From: Adiantum capillus-veneris
Taxonomy: Eukaryota > Streptophyta > Polypodiopsida > Polypodiales > Pteridaceae
Assembly (NCBI GenBank): GCA_014529385.2
Contig: CM043945.1
Coordinates: 146,654,241 to 146,718,240, forward strand
DNA length: 64,000 bases
Direction of reading: 5' to 3'
Under the pieces are notes generated by a model. It was given only the letters and a program-made list of their open reading frames with translations, did not search any database and was not told the DNA's origin. A program made the translations under genes and the position numbers. The first letter of the stretch is position 1, and the number at the start of each line of letters is the position of its first letter. Positions 21,563 to 34,528 of this stretch are shown here, piece by piece.

Positions 21563-23689
21563 TAAAGGAGGGTGAAATAGAGTTCACAAAGGCATGGGAG
21601 AATTACAACAGAGAATCTTTAAATGCCCCATCTAAATGGAATAGCCAGCAATATATTAATGATTTTATGACAAAAAAACTAGCAGAGCATCAGGCCCTGT
21701 GTAGGGATCGACCGGTCCACCCATCCACTTTCACTCTACTACAAACATAGAGAATTTTTATTTTCTAAGAGTGAGCTAGAACACCTCCAACATACTTGAG
21801 CCAGACATAAGTTGAGGCCGCTTCGTCTCCCTCCATGAACTCGAGCTCTAAAAGGATACAAAGTATTAATAGGTGGTAGGGTATCAACACAAACCATATC
21901 AGTTTTTGCACCACACCTCTTCAATGCTCAGCATTGGGTGTTCAGACAAATTGAAGGAAAAATCCTTGACGCGTTAGCCGTGTAGGTCATTCAACCAGTG
22001 ACGTAGAGATGAGCCTAAAAGAAAGAAGAAGACCTAGGCAATACCCTTGATCCAACAAAGTCCCAGGTCAACAACGCTTTTATCTAAGGCTAAGCGATGT
22101 AGGTGATCGTAGTATGTAACGACGCTACCATGAGAAACATAACACGTGAGTCCAATCACAATAGCACCTTCCATATGCACAAACAATCTTTTCCAAGCAC
22201 TTAGATTGTACAATGTCTCTTCCCTTATACATCTACCATAAACCATCCAAATCACTTCATGATCTAATCCCAAAACCATAAACCACAATCCAATCACATC
22301 ACATGGGTGAGCACTCTACCCAACTCGGGTGAGGCACAACCAATCCTATATAGACACTTTAGAACATAACATGGCTGCAAAAATTTGGGCAGGATAACCA
22401 TATAAAAAAAAAAACCAAGAGCAACACTGGCTTCCACCATAAAAATCACAACCATAATCCATGAGGGATTCTCAGCCCTTAACCATAAATCATATTCACA
22501 TTGAACTAGCTCCCACACTTGGAGTTTGACATATCCACTGCAGTCAACTGGAGTCCACACACATGACTCTTAAGACATGAACTTTTCATGCATAAAATAA
22601 GTCCAACCAAAAACTAAATATGATATCAAAATCCAATTTTGACAACATCCAACCATGCAAAGTTGATGCATCATATTTGCACTTCACCCCTCTAGCACAT
22701 AGGGTAATTTCTGACCTAAAAAGGTGGAAATCAATCATACCCATGCACATGAGGCATACACATCAACCCTTAAGGTTCCATACATCATATGATAACATTC
22801 CATCACCATAAACATGATGCAAAATAGCTTCGACCTTTAGGTCAACCATGAACCATAACTTCACACATATACAAAAGAACAACTTTTGCCATTTTTGGGA
22901 GCATGCATAACATGCAAATGAAAGTGTTTGACCTCAAACTACTGCATCAAGCTCAACTCCATAATATATACTAACACGTTATCACATCACTTTACCCATA
23001 TGATACTCACACAACAAACGGTAACACAAAAAGAAAGCCAAGTTAGTCATATTTGTCTATGCGGTTTAGGTTGATTAACCATATACCCTCACTAGCCACT
23101 GACAAACCTTTCACTACCCATAACTTGCACTTAAAAGCTATGAATGGAGATCCATAAATACTGGCATTCTTCACAACTTGAGCACTTTTTGTCTATATCC
23201 TTATACCAACTATGGATACCTGCTTCCAGTTGCCCTGTCCATTGGGAATATGAAAACCTCCTAACTTTCAACTGCTCATCTTTCACGGCGTGGTCCCGTT
23301 TAACAAGCCATTGAGATGATCTTCTAGAGAATTTTAAGAACTACATTCCAAGGCACATTCCCATAATTTTTGACACCTTTGATCGCCATAACAAGTGGCC
23401 CATTTTGGAGCATTTTTGGCCTAATAAACTGCATTAACCATGCATTTTAGTTGCACCTTGTCTGCCTAGGCCTTTTATAACAACTTTAGCACTTGGTTCT
23501 ACACATGTAGGCATCCATAGCCTCGCATAACATGCTTATTGGCTTGGACCAACTTTGGTTGCACCATTGTCATGGAGACATAAAATCCATAATCATTGTT
23601 AGGAGGACAAACCGTTTGTAACTGGCATAGAGTCTCCTTCACCTTGTCAGAGTCCATTTGTGCATCTTTAGTCCACTAGAATCCATGAA

Positions 23690-24450
23690 CCTCCTGAATC
23701 ATCTTTTAAAATGGGTACAAATACTACAAAAGCATCCAAAAGAACTCTGACAAATACTAAATCTTGTGCACAAATGAGGCCAAACTTGTCGAGCTGGTTG
23801 GGGGTTCCATCAAAACCAACTTTTCTAGGTTTTCTTCTATCCTATTTTATGAGACCACATGACCCAAAAAAATGGGCCCGCGATTGAGCCAGCTTGCACT
23901 TTGTGGGATTCAATTGTCCACCCACTTCATCTAGACTTTGAAAACATAGATTTAACTTCCACAAATGCTCGGTCCTAAAATTGTAACACCCAATATCATC
24001 CATAAAACTCTAATTAGTTTACCTAGCTATGGCCCCATACCCATATTCATCTAGTATTGAAATGTTTCATAGGAATTCAACAAGCCAAAAGGCATCATGC
24101 GGAAGGAAAAGCACCCCCATGGAAAAATGAAAGTGGTCTTTCATTGGTCTTCTAAAGCAATACCAATCTGTAAATATTCTAAAAAGCCATACACAATGGA
24201 ATACCACTCATGCCATGCTACTTGGTTTGAAATATCATCTTGAAATGGCTAGGGATAGTGATTCCACTTTGCAGGCTTATAACCTACACATACTCTCCAC
24301 TTCCCATTCTTTTTTTCTATAATAACATTAGGTGAAACCCACTCAGACTCCTTCATCAGATAGATAATACCTACTTCAACTAGCTTGTTGATCTCCTATC
24401 ACAAGGCCTCCTTCTAAATCTCTGCCAAACTTTGAAACTTTTGTGTTGTT
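23690..24450 (-). pseudogene. Ty3/gypsy reverse transcriptase remnant (second lineage)
   Basis: On the minus strand: EINKLVEVGIIYLMKESEWV, then SPNVIIEKKNGKWRVCV (24400-24300), IVYGFLEYLQIGIALEDQ, TTFIFPWGCFSFRMMPFG (about 24140-24080), the catalytic FMDDI at about 24005-23990, then LNPTKCKLAQSRAHFFG. This is the full order of an RT core, with in-frame stops where P-Q/P and Q-K are expected (for example a TGA after LEDQ). It differs in sequence from the RT at 25433-25654, so it is a separate element lying immediately downstream of that element's RNase H. Coding is lost below about 23690; 22600-23690 has no clear gene. Confidence 0.8.
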
Positions 24451-24599
24451 GGCTTGTGCCCTCTTTGAGTTGTGTACTTGATGTAAGCTACACATTGAAA
24501 CATTGCAATGTCACAACTTTGAGAGATTTGTGATCATCCCAAGAAGATACAAGTAGTTAGTGTTTACCACCATAGGTGCCCCTATCAAATACTCCTTGT

Positions 24600-27309
24600 T
24601 GCATCTCAATTCTATGACTACTCCCCATAATTATTTTTTAGCATATGCATAATCTCATTGGTGAGAACTTAGAGCCTTAGTCCCAAATCTCACCACATAT
24701 CTATTTTCTTTTTCATCATCTTGTCCTATTGCCCATCGAATCCTTGTAGGACTCATAACCAATATCACAATCACACACCTTCTAGACTCATAGTCTATCT
24801 TTCTCAAGGTTGGTGATGAAGGATTTAGCTTCTTTAACTTCCTCGTGGTCTTTTTATGCTTCCTTTCGCAATGCAACTTGTAATTATTTCTAAGCAATCA
24901 AGAAAGAGAATCTGCTACATGTGCATAATGTGGTATCCTTATGAGATAGAAGACAAATGCACCCAAAAATATTTGAGCTTCACTTATAGTTGTACATGTA
25001 TCATTCATGTTTTGGATTGCATTCACCTTTTGTGGACATGGATTTCTACCATACAAAACACACATGTGCCCCACAATAAGCACTTCTTTGACTCTAAATA
25101 TAGACTTTTTCCCTAACAAGGTAAGATTGACTTTTTCCAATCTACAATTGGATGTATGGTCTGCAAAAAAAATTTATAGGATATTCTCACAATCTTCTAT
25201 ATGGTCTGCAACAAACTTTAATAGGCACATAATCAAGAAATGGCATTGTAATTTGCAGTGTGAAGTCATGTAGAAACTTGTTCATTCCGATCGTCAAGTG
25301 TGCTACTAAATTGGTTTCTCCTTGAGGCAAGGTGCACATTCTTATCAATCCCAAAGGCTTATTCATGGTTGCTATATCTCTAATTTCAAGTGCCAGATGA
25401 AACTGGTGAAAGCTTGAGGAGAGGTCTCCCTTTTAGTAGATTTCCTTTCTTGCAAATGGCTCTGTAAATTCATCTACAAATGGTTTTGTACCCACATTTG
25501 TAATGGTAAGCGTATTTATAGGCTTCATATCTTGAGTAAAACACAAGGTTCCCTTCTTCTTGAGCACTATGAACCACCTATATGAATATGGGAACATGAC
25601 GGTTTCAATACCCATGCTAATATTTTCATTTAATAGGTCTATTAGCTTTGGCAAACAAGACTTTGGAACTAGTATTGGTTATAGATTTCAAGTTACGTGA
25701 GGTAATCACCATAGCAGTGATAACATTAGGATTGACATAACCTATTTTATGTGGATGAAGAGAAAAATGTTTACCATGCTTTGAAAGCATCTATGTGAAG
25801 CACTTCATTGCTTCTTTAGTAAAAAAATCCTTGTAGCCAACTATCGTTTCTTTTAAAGATTCCTTTGTAAGCTTGTCTAAATCTTTACTAGATTCTTGAC
25901 ATATGGTTGCAAAAAAGATTGTTCCATTTGTTTTCTAGAATCTGGTAGTAGAGGTAAGGCCACTAGTTTTACCTTATTTTCCATTGATTTGTACATGGTA
26001 TCCACCCACACTTCGGGCCTTTGGCTGTTATAGATCTCTTTTTCTTCTTCAAAATCCGAATGATCTCCTTGAACATCTCTACAAAACATACTTCAACAAT
26101 TTGTTTTTGACATGAGTCATTAGAGTCCGTTATACTCATAAGCTACTCCATAGTATCTACAAAACAAACATTCTCAAAGATACTTGAAACACTCTATCTT
26201 CTAGAAAAAAACATTCTCCTTTATATTCTGTTGTACTTTATGTACATGTTGTCATTTACTTGTTTTGATGTTCTTAATCTTTGTAAAACACATTAATCCA
26301 TGCTTTGATAACCCTAAAAAACCTATAGAGAGATCTTCTTGCCCTTTTGTGTCAAGCAAGAACCTATCTATTATCATACCATTTCAATCTCACTTTACAA
26401 TGGTACCTGCACAAAACCCCTCATCTCCTTGTAATCCTTGCATTCTTTGCTTACCTTTGGTAGTGGTTTGTAAGATTGTCAAAATTTCTCTTGTGATCTA
26501 GATAGAGATTGAGGAATTTGACTACCCTCTTTCCATCTCTACCCCTTATCCATGCGTAAGATGAGCCATCATCGATGAAATTTGTCTCCATTTGAGTAGC
26601 CATGATATTGGGCAATCCAAGGATACGACATAATTAGACATCTCTTGTAAAATTAAGTGTTTCTCATCCTTTACATTCCCTATTTTCACCTTCACATTTA
26701 GACAAGCTCCATAGCGATCAAAGAGATCTTCAACTCTAACCATCCAACCATGGTTTGTATCTATTGGTCACTTGCCTTTCATGTATATTTTGATTTCAAA
26801 TCCATAATCTATCAATGCATCATATGGCTCCTCAAGGTCACCCACCTTCACCAAAGCTTTGGTTGTGCAAAGCACCCAATCACATTATCATCTTCATGCT
26901 GCTTTGATTGAACATGTATGTATTGTGTGTTTAGTGTCTCTTCTTCACCCTATAATTATGAAGTACACAATCTTGTTGTTTTTCTTTTTCTCTTTATGAT
27001 GTCACGAATATCCTCATGGAACTCAGAGTTGGATATTCCAAGGACTTCAGCCCAATGTAAACTCAACCTTGCTATTCAAGAATCCTTTCTTCCAATACCT
27101 TCTTCAAGTTTATAGCAGCTTCCATGTCAAATTGTAAATTGTAAGGAGAATGCTTGATCCTTCTTCTTTTCTTGATGATTCTTCATCCATGGGCACTTTA
27201 TCCAAAGGCGCCACTTGTGATGGTGACCTCTTGAGAAGGTGTTGAATCCTTTCTTCCTGCACTTCTTCTAGCTTGCTTTGAAGGTCCTTCATCCCCATTA
27301 TCACACAAG
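24600..27309 (-). pseudogene. pol: Ty3/gypsy pol remnant: protease, RT, RNase H
   Basis: In minus-strand order: an acidic Gag-Pol linker (27300-27110), a protease region with VRVEDLFDRYGACLNVKVKI (26740-26546), PEVWVDTMYKSMENKVK (about 26000), RT with SYRWFIVLKKKGTLCFTQDM (about 25600) and VDEFTEPFARKEIY (25433), the thumb segment LGAFVFYLIRIPHYAHVAD (about 24920), and RNase H with LRKIDYESRRCVIVILVMSP (about 24810) and IGQDDEKENRYVVRFGTKAL. The RNase H catalytic Asp of the usual V-D-x-S-P position is replaced in IVILVMSP. Many stops and gaps make it inactive. No integrase was seen; a different RT fragment begins at about 24450. Confidence 0.8.
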
Positions 27310-27573
27310 TGTTAGGTTTCAAGCCTAGACTTAGTGTGTCAGCCCATGGGAACACTCCCTTGAAGCATGCAGATGAAGCTTCAATTAATTTTAGAAGTGT
27401 GCATGGCAACCTTCTTTATATTGTAAGGTTTTTTATCAAAAATATACACACAAACTGTTATGTTTTGTTTCCTTGTGCAAGCTGTGTCGAAACTCTCCTC
27501 TTCTCTGTTTTTCTTGCTCCTCCACGCCATGGCATCTTCAAGATGGCAACCACCATAGGACTTCAACCTAGCA
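27310..27573 (+). repeat. 5' LTR of the small element
   Basis: Begins TGTTAGGTTTC and ends AACCTAGCA; two bases then separate it from the primer site. High similarity to 28713-28975 with scattered substitutions and short indels. Confidence 0.88.
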
Positions 27574-28712
27574 TATGTTATCAGAGCCTCTTGGAAGCCT
27601 TGGCTTGAGTCTATATGGAGCAGGAGTATCCGCTTGCAGAGGGGGAAGCCGGTTGTCGACCTGCATCAAAACGAGCAAACTCGGCATCAATATGGTCTCC
27701 CTAGCATGCTGCTCATGTCTTGACACTGCAACTCTTGCCAAATCGGCCTCTATAGGTGCCTCAGAAGCAAGGTTGCATTGTGATATTCGTTCTTCTCTTC
27801 TGAACTCTGCTACAAAGAAGGCCTTTGTGTTCACACTTTAATAAAGTGGCCACCCATTTAATCTTTCAAGAAAGTATTCACACACTGGACAAGGTGTAAG
27901 ATACTATCTGCGCTTGGCTGAGTAGTATATTAGCTCGTAAACTTGAAGGCGTTGTTCAAACTCAAGAATAGGCAATTGTAGTGATTTAGAAGGTTTTAGT
28001 AGTAGCTTAATACATGTATGCAAAGACAGTTGAAGACGAAGACAACCGCTCTGAAAGATAAGATGCAATGACCAATAACACAAACTTTCTATCAAGCTTC
28101 AAAGGGGTTCACCAAGAGGTGATATAACAACAGAGACTAATCCGATGAGACAAGTTGTTCTCACAAAAGGCGATCTGATCAATGAAAGGCACTTGGTACA
28201 TCAACAAATGCTACACATGAAAATTTGCTTTGAGATTGCAGTACAAGTTTTAAAAACTATTTTTGCCACTTTTAGTGTCATAGATTTGTCCTCTTTTATC
28301 TACTGTAAAAATAATCACACACTTTCTCAATCAACACCTCTTTTATCTATTGTTATTCATGCCATGATCAAAACTTGTACGGGTTAGACACTGCCACACA
28401 TGCAAAGTGGCAAGACCTCCCACAAATACTAGTTTTTCTTCTCATCCCATTTTTGTCCCACTTCTCATGAGGTTACTGGGTAGACCTTAAACCCAAGGTT
28501 TGGCAGTGAACCAAAAACTCCATTTATTGGTAGCTAGTTTTTTCAATCCTACACCCTATGTGTTCAAGGGGGGGTTCACTATCATAGCACCAAGTTATGG
28601 ATACACTAGAAATCCTTGGTTGTGAGAGAACCTAAAACTCACGGTTGTCGAGTATACCAAAAACTCAACGTATCATGAGAGGATCTATTTCGTTCGGGAT
28701 TGAGGGGGGGAT

Positions 28713-28975
28713 TGTTAGGTTTCTAGACCAGATTTAGAGTGTCAGCCCATGGGAACACTCCATTGAATCATGCAGATGAAGCTTCAGTTACTTTTAGAAG
28801 TGTGCATGGAAACCTTTCTTTATATTGTAAGGGTTTCACAAGAAATATACACACAAAGCGTTATTTTTTGTTTCCTTGTGCAAGCTGTGTCGAAACTCTC
28901 CTCTTCTCTGTTTCTCCTTCTCCTCCACGCCATGGATCTTCAAGATGGCACCCACCATAGGCCTTCAACCTAGCA
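28713..28975 (+). repeat. 3' LTR of the small element
   Basis: Same termini as 27310-27573 and directly preceded by a G7-containing polypurine tract. Confidence 0.88.
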
Positions 28976-29520
28976 ACATGTGATTTTCTTCTACATTTGC
29001 TTCATTATTATAACTTTTTGTAATATAATCATGCATTCACAATGATTCCATGAGATCATTCCATTGTATTGCTTGATGTATACTACTATATGTTTGATGA
29101 GGCACTTCTTTAGTCACTTTCTCTTTATTACCCAATAGAGCTGGATATATCCAAAGACTATCATACTAGTACTTCACAGAAATCTTTAACATGTTTTAAC
29201 CCTTTCTCTATGATATACTCAATATTTTCCCCATGGGTAGTGGATTCTACTACGGAAATGGCATGACTGGTTGCACATACCTCCTTTTCCAAAACTTGTT
29301 CCCAATGCTTATTTCTTTCAAGTGACTTTTACCATTCTGAAAAATACAAGGTCTTTTTTAAAATAATTATTAAATCTATCACAACCCTTCTACCATGATC
29401 GGTGCTATCAAACCATATACACCTATGCACAAAACCTTCTTTACTCTGAAACCTTTGTCTTGATGGTTTTACTTTATCTTCCGATCTTGAAAGTTTGATT
29501 TTCATCTTGCACATACCTCT
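28976..29520 (-). pseudogene. Gag end of the same Ty3 remnant
   Basis: On the minus strand EGFVHRCIWFDSTDHGRR (about 29450) corresponds to a Gag zinc-knuckle of the R-C-x-W-C-D-S-x-x-H type, with the second Cys changed to Phe. The coding continues, with stops, down to EANVEENH next to 28980 and resumes across the small LTR element as CDNGDEGPSK at about 27300. That continuity shows the small LTR element inserted here. From 29520 to 29830 I see only AT-rich sequence. Confidence 0.6.
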
Positions 29521-29837
29521 GAAATATTACCTATCTACTCTAAAAACTATTTATAGTATAGATCACATGATTATTTCTAGTAATTTAAGAGCTTTGTTAT
29601 TTTAAACTATTTCTTTTGTACCATTTTCTATTGAAAATTTAGCCATCTAGTATAAGTACTATTATTGTATAAAGCACATGCTATTTTTAATAAATTTCAC
29701 TACTCATGGCAATTTATTTAATTATATTTTGAGTGACTTCTCTCTCTTTTTTTATTGAAAATATAGTTGGCACTTAATCCACTAATTAATTGTTTATTTT
29801 TAAGGGTATATATGGTTAAAAATATATATTTTTGAAT

Positions 29838-30180
29838 TGTAATGTCTTTCGCATGTGTGCATGATGACTGGGATGATCATGGCCCTTTGAACAACCCTGG
29901 ACATGGTCGATAGCTCAAGGAAAAACTCCCTTGTCCTTGTGCCAAGTGCAAAAGGGAAATCCCTCGCTTGAGGTGCATTGGTTTGGAGAACATGGAGAAT
30001 GAAGGGCTTTGGCATCCTCAAAAAAGGGCTCGGGTAGATGAGAGCACCACTCACCCCTCGCTTGAGGAGGCCCCCTATTGGTCTGTGTTTGGTGGTGGTG
30101 CAAGGCTAAAAGACAGCGACATGAGCTATTGGGTGAAGGCATGGCACATGGTGACCCTCCCACTAGCTCTACCTTGACAG
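29838..30180 (+). pseudogene. CACTA transposase-associated N-terminal domain
   Basis: LPCPCAKCKREIPRLRCIGL at about 29925-29985 shows the C-P-C-x-x-C core of the transposase-associated domain of plant CACTA elements, followed by LWHPQKRARVDE. The downstream FGGGARLKDSDMSYWV has the usual acidic character. One stop occurs just before the Cys motif. It is the beginning of the transposase that continues at 30480. Confidence 0.6.
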
Positions 30181-30479
30181 CTCCTCCTCCGCGTTTCAAG
30201 AGCACTTTGAGCTTGAGGATGAGAACATGTTCAACATGGTTGATGGGTTAATAGCTCGCAAAAGAAACATGTGCGAGGAGGATTGGAAACCATGCACTTG
30301 ACGCGCAGCAACAATGGAGGACAAATTTTTTATGAACACCTTTTTACGATGGTGCACAGTACTTGGTGCTCCGAGAATCATAAAAAGTCCTCAACTTGTA
30401 GTCAAAATTTGGTAGGAGAAATGCAAGTGTAGAGGCACTCCTTGCGTAAATGTTAATCAACTACAACATTCCACCATGG

Positions 30480-31616
30480 GAGACAACCAAGAAAGGAAAT
30501 ATCCCTATTTCCTTTCTTGTGCCTGGGAATTACAAGATGGAAAATATGGATGTATACCTCGAGCCCCTCATCAAGGAGTTGGAGGAGTATGGAGAGGCAT
30601 CCTTGTAGACGTCTCATTTCCAAAGGAGAGGAGAGAAGCCAATGTGAGGGGAATCCTTATATGGACTATGCACGACTATCTTGGGCTTGGAGAGATTTTT
30701 CGTATGAACCCTTTCATTATTCTCTCTAGTAACCATTTCTAGTTTGAATCTTCTCTCTAGCGATGTAATTTATGTGCAAGGTTGTCCACATCGGGCCACA
30801 ATGCTTGCCCTACTTACGGGCCATCATTGGTGACAAAGAGGCCATATGCCTTGCGCAAGGTAATCTATCCAAACAACATTTTTTCTTACCCCAAGTTCAT
30901 AACAAGTACAAGGCTCCAAAAAATGGAAAGATGCGTCTAAAGTGCACGATGGTAGATTGAGCAACTACTTAGGAAAAACACTACAAAAACGATCCGGCTC
31001 TGACTACTCTACCAAAAGCATTTCAAGGTATTCCATATTTTTAAGGCTTCCATATTGGAAGGACCTAAAAATACAACACCTCTTGGATCCCATGCACATA
31101 TTCAAGAATGTAGCTCACACCCTATGGGACCACATTATTGGAAAAAAGGACTATTGGGGGCGAGGGAGGATTTGAGGGTCTTGAAATGTCTCCCCGCGTG
31201 CACCACTCCACATTGAGCCCCGAATGGGAATATTGTGCTTCCTAAAGCACCATGGATGCTAGCCAAAGAAGAGCTAAATCAAGTGAAGGGTACCATTGCA
31301 TCTATTTGCGCACCAGTAGGATACATGAGGTCACTAAAAGGAGCTTCCAAAAAATCAAGAAAATGTGAAAGTGTTCAATTGTATGGGCTGAAGTCCCATG
31401 CTTGGCACAAGATGCTACAAGTAAGTATTTCTCTCTATTCTCCTTTTCTGTCTATTCTCCCTATTGTTTACTTTTTAGGGCACATATGATTTGTGTGTAT
31501 GACTTTCTCTCACTTTCTTGTTTACTTTTTTGACATTGTAGTTCATTTTGTCGGTGAGTATGTGCATATGCGGGACAAAAAAGTGAGGGAAGCTATTCTC
31601 AAACTCGAGGAGCTAC
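30480..31616 (+). pseudogene. CACTA TNP2 transposase, first part
   Basis: Recognisable in three frames: MENMDVYLEPLIKELEEYGE (about 30537-30596), MRGILIWTMHDYLGLG (about 30645-30690), a segment VHIGPQCLPYLRAIIGDKEA, WKDLKIQHLLDPMHIFKNVA (about 31060-31118), LAKEELNQVKGTIASICAP (about 31258-31315) and LYGLKSHAWHKMLQ (about 31380-31421). These match in order the TNP2 motifs around LRHNLDVMHIEKNV and GLKSHD. A likely intron starts at CAA|GTAAGT (31422) and ends at TTGTAG (31540), after which the frame reads FILSVSMCI, and in the next frame KVREAILKLEEL, up to the LTR at 31617. Confidence 0.72.
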
Positions 31617-34213
31617 TGATAGCCGTTTTTCGGCTTTCTATAATTGCCATAGTAAGCTACCTCACCCTATCAAATCACTCAAACATTTTGGTTATCCCTA
31701 CCATTTCACTGTACATAGCGAGTGAGTTAGGGGACTTTCTCCATATTTTCTTAAAAAAACCCTCAATTAGCTAGTCACTGGGCTAGTTGAGCCAAAAAAC
31801 TAAATAAAATCAAAAAAATAAAATATATTATGGCCCATTTGTGTGTAAATATTTCATTGTATATAGGGCCTAAATAAAAGGATTTTTCATAATTATTTTG
31901 GTATTTATTTAAATATTTCTACCTATGGTGTGTTATTTATGCTATGTACATTGACTCACCATTACCATATTTTTTTCGTACCATTTTGCATACTCTTTAT
32001 TCCATATAAAAATAATTTCATGCAAGCTTCTTTTATTTTTGGTGTAACTCCATCCTAACAAAAATCCAAAAAAACTAGTTCTATTTATGTGTATATTTTT
32101 TCACTATTGTGATTTTTTCCTTCCTACATCTATTCTTTATTACTCTCATAAATTAGACCACCAAAAATATTCATCTTTTTATGGTAGACTTATAATGAGA
32201 GAGATTTATTTTTACCCCTTTATATTTTTTCCACGTATATTATTTATATTTGACATGTACATATTTTTTAGACCCCTCAATATTTGATTTTCTTAGTTGT
32301 ACTATTCATTTATATCATGATCTCAACAATATCTTCAATTATAGACCTACCAAATAAGGTCAAGGGTATGTGGCATGCATGCATGCAGCATGGGGAGCTC
32401 ACTCTTGGAGGTATTCAAAAGAATCATCCAAAGAAGGACCTCACAAGGACCTTGTGAAGTGGAAAAAACAGTCGGTTTTGCTGAATTTTTAAAGATCACA
32501 TGCTCCCCAAATTTGGAAAGGTGATACAAACAAAAGTTGTAGCTCGTGAGCTGAAATTTCACCTCAAAGTTTTTCATATTTTTTTGAGCTACGACCTGTG
32601 AGCTATGATTCTATTGGTAGACCCCAGTTTGCCTATGCTATGCAGCCACACTTCCTCTTCCACTTTATCATTTTCCTCTTTCACACACACTCCATCCTCT
32701 CCTTCCCACTCCCAAACCTGCAACTCCCATGTCCTAATTCACCCTCTTCACCATTGCCACATCTCTCACACCTCCATAGCCTTCATCCTCCATTTCTACA
32801 CCCTACGTGTCTCCCTTTCTCTCTACATATATGTCTATATTACCATACTCTCTTCAGCTTTGTAAAGAACTTCAAAAAATCAGCAAAAATCCAAGGATAA
32901 CCTCTGCAAATGAAGTCTTTATCATGAATTTTCCAAGGTTTGAAGATAATATAGCTTCATCGACACGCGCTACTTCGCCATGCTGACCGCTTCTTCTACC
33001 GATGCTGTAAAGAGGTGAATGTCAACTTCTCCAAGCTTCAACCTTGCTTTACAAGCTTATCCCTTCTCTAACTTTTCTGATCATATATCTCACCATTTGG
33101 TGAATGATTTTGTAAATATATTTTAGTGATAATTACTAACTACTAACCACTAACCTTATTGTAAAATGCACCCTCTACTAGAGTAGGCACTCCCAAATTA
33201 TTCACTCAATCCTCTCTCCCTTCATCCTCAATAATTCTCTTACCTTGAGCCCACATCCATGTGACTCATAGGACAAGAGAGACCCACCCTCATTAAAAAA
33301 AATAAAAATTTGCATAATCTTTTATTCCTTCAAATAAACTTGATTAGGCCTAATCCTAATCAGGGCTTCTAAAACCTATAAATAGAGCCCTTCTCTCCCT
33401 TGTAAATCATCACATGATCACAGTACACCACACCATTCTCAACACATAACACACCACTCTTCAAGCCTAGTTGTGTAGAGTGTGTGCATTGTGAGTGCTC
33501 TATTCCATCACTACACATAGCTGCATGGAGAAGCTTGAAGTTAGTTATGCCATCTAGAGGAGTGGAGTGATACTATACTCTGCAATCACACTTGTAGCCT
33601 ACTCTTGTCCATAAATAAGATTCATAGTTTTGGGTGCAATTGTATGCTGCAACTACGACTCTTCTCTCCAAATTGACTTGATAAGTTGGCTCATCAGGTG
33701 GTTGAAGGTATATTGTCCTTGAAGTTTGTTGTGCCATTTCATGCTTGGTGGTTTGAGGGCTTGTTGATTTGTTTGCCTAAAAGGTCAATTGTAAGAGGGT
33801 GCTCGGTGAGAGGGCTCCCGTGACCCTAAGACAATTTGTGTATTGGCAACAAGGTCAAGTTTTTTGTCGTCTCTCTATTTCTCATCAAGCTTTGTGTGCA
33901 TCTAGTCTTTAAGGCTAAGACTGAGTTGCTCAAGTTGATTTGTGCGCTTTACCTCTCTTTGGCGTGGTGATTGTTTGTGTTTGGTGTGTGTGGCTATCTT
34001 GCATTCCCCTCTCTTTGTGCGTTTGAGTACAAGGAGATATCACGTGCATCCTAGTTCGCATCTACAACTAGGTGGTGCCCCTTTTCTTGTTTGGTTTCTG
34101 GCTGTGGGTTGTTGTTGTCTCTGATTGTGCTTGCCCCAGCCCCATTTGAGCAGCACAGGAGCCTCGAAGGGTGTTTAGAGGCCGCTCTTCTTGTTTCCCG
34201 CCCCCGCGCCTCA
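31617..34213 (+). repeat. 5' LTR, 2597 bp
   Basis: Runs from TGATAGCCG to GCGCCTCA and matches 36753-39350 with only scattered differences. It contains a strong TATA box at 33377 and CT-rich sequence. Small open frames inside it are duplicated in the 3' LTR and have no recognisable domain. Confidence 0.95.
33377..33384 (+). promoter_or_regulatory. TATA box in the 5' LTR
   Basis: TATAAATA followed by GAGCCCTTCTCTCCC fits a plant RNA polymerase II core promoter. The same sequence is at 38512-38519 in the 3' LTR, which could fire outward into flanking DNA. Transcription would start roughly 30 bp downstream. Confidence 0.7.
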
Positions 34214-34216
34214 AAT

Positions 34217-34233
34217 TGGTGCCCCCACGGAGG
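34217..34233 (+). other. Primer binding site candidate
   Basis: TGGTGCCCCCACGGAGG begins three bases after the 5' LTR. It starts with TGG, as needed to pair with tRNA CCA ends. I cannot assign the tRNA; it is neither the standard iMet nor the Asp site. Confidence 0.55.
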
Positions 34234-34528
34234 AATGACTTTGTGCTTATTGTTGTTGTATTGCATGAATGCTTGAATTTTAGGATAATCAAGTAGATTA
34301 TATGAATCATGAAAACTTGTATGACCAAGTTTAATTTCAAGGCAACAGAAAAATTGATCTAGAATATGGTTTGGATTAGCATAACATAAGAAAGGAAAAA
34401 AATATTTTTACATAAGAATCTAGAGTTCATGTTGAAAGACCTTTCAAAACTTTGTGTATCTAGTTGATGTTATGAGAGAAAATGATTGTTTGGAACTAAT
34501 CTTTGTGTGGTTCTAGCATTGAGAGACT

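Larger units (their letters stand above)
27310..28975 (+). mobile_element. Small non-autonomous LTR element (TRIM-like), 1666 bp
   Basis: It has two LTRs of 264 and 263 bp, a primer site, and a polypurine tract, with 1139 bp between the LTRs and no recognisable gag or pol. The primer site TGTTATCAGAGCC at 27576 is the initiator-Met site with one mismatch and the tract TGAGGGGGGGAT ends just before the 3' LTR at 28713. Flanking bases ACAAG and ACATG agree at four of five positions as a target duplication. Short LTRs and iMet priming suggest a Copia-type partner supplies proteins. It splits the Ty3 remnant at 24600-29520. Confidence 0.82.

Noticed and set aside
30978-30995. CACTA terminal sequence (CACTACAAAAAC)
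   Set aside because: It lies inside the transposase coding remnant with no inverted partner or 3-bp duplication seen, so chance is likelier.
32598-32900. ORFs inside the 2.6-kb LTRs (also at 37704-38035)
   Set aside because: Pro/Ser/His-rich frames from CT-rich LTR sequence, overlapping in two frames and without domains.
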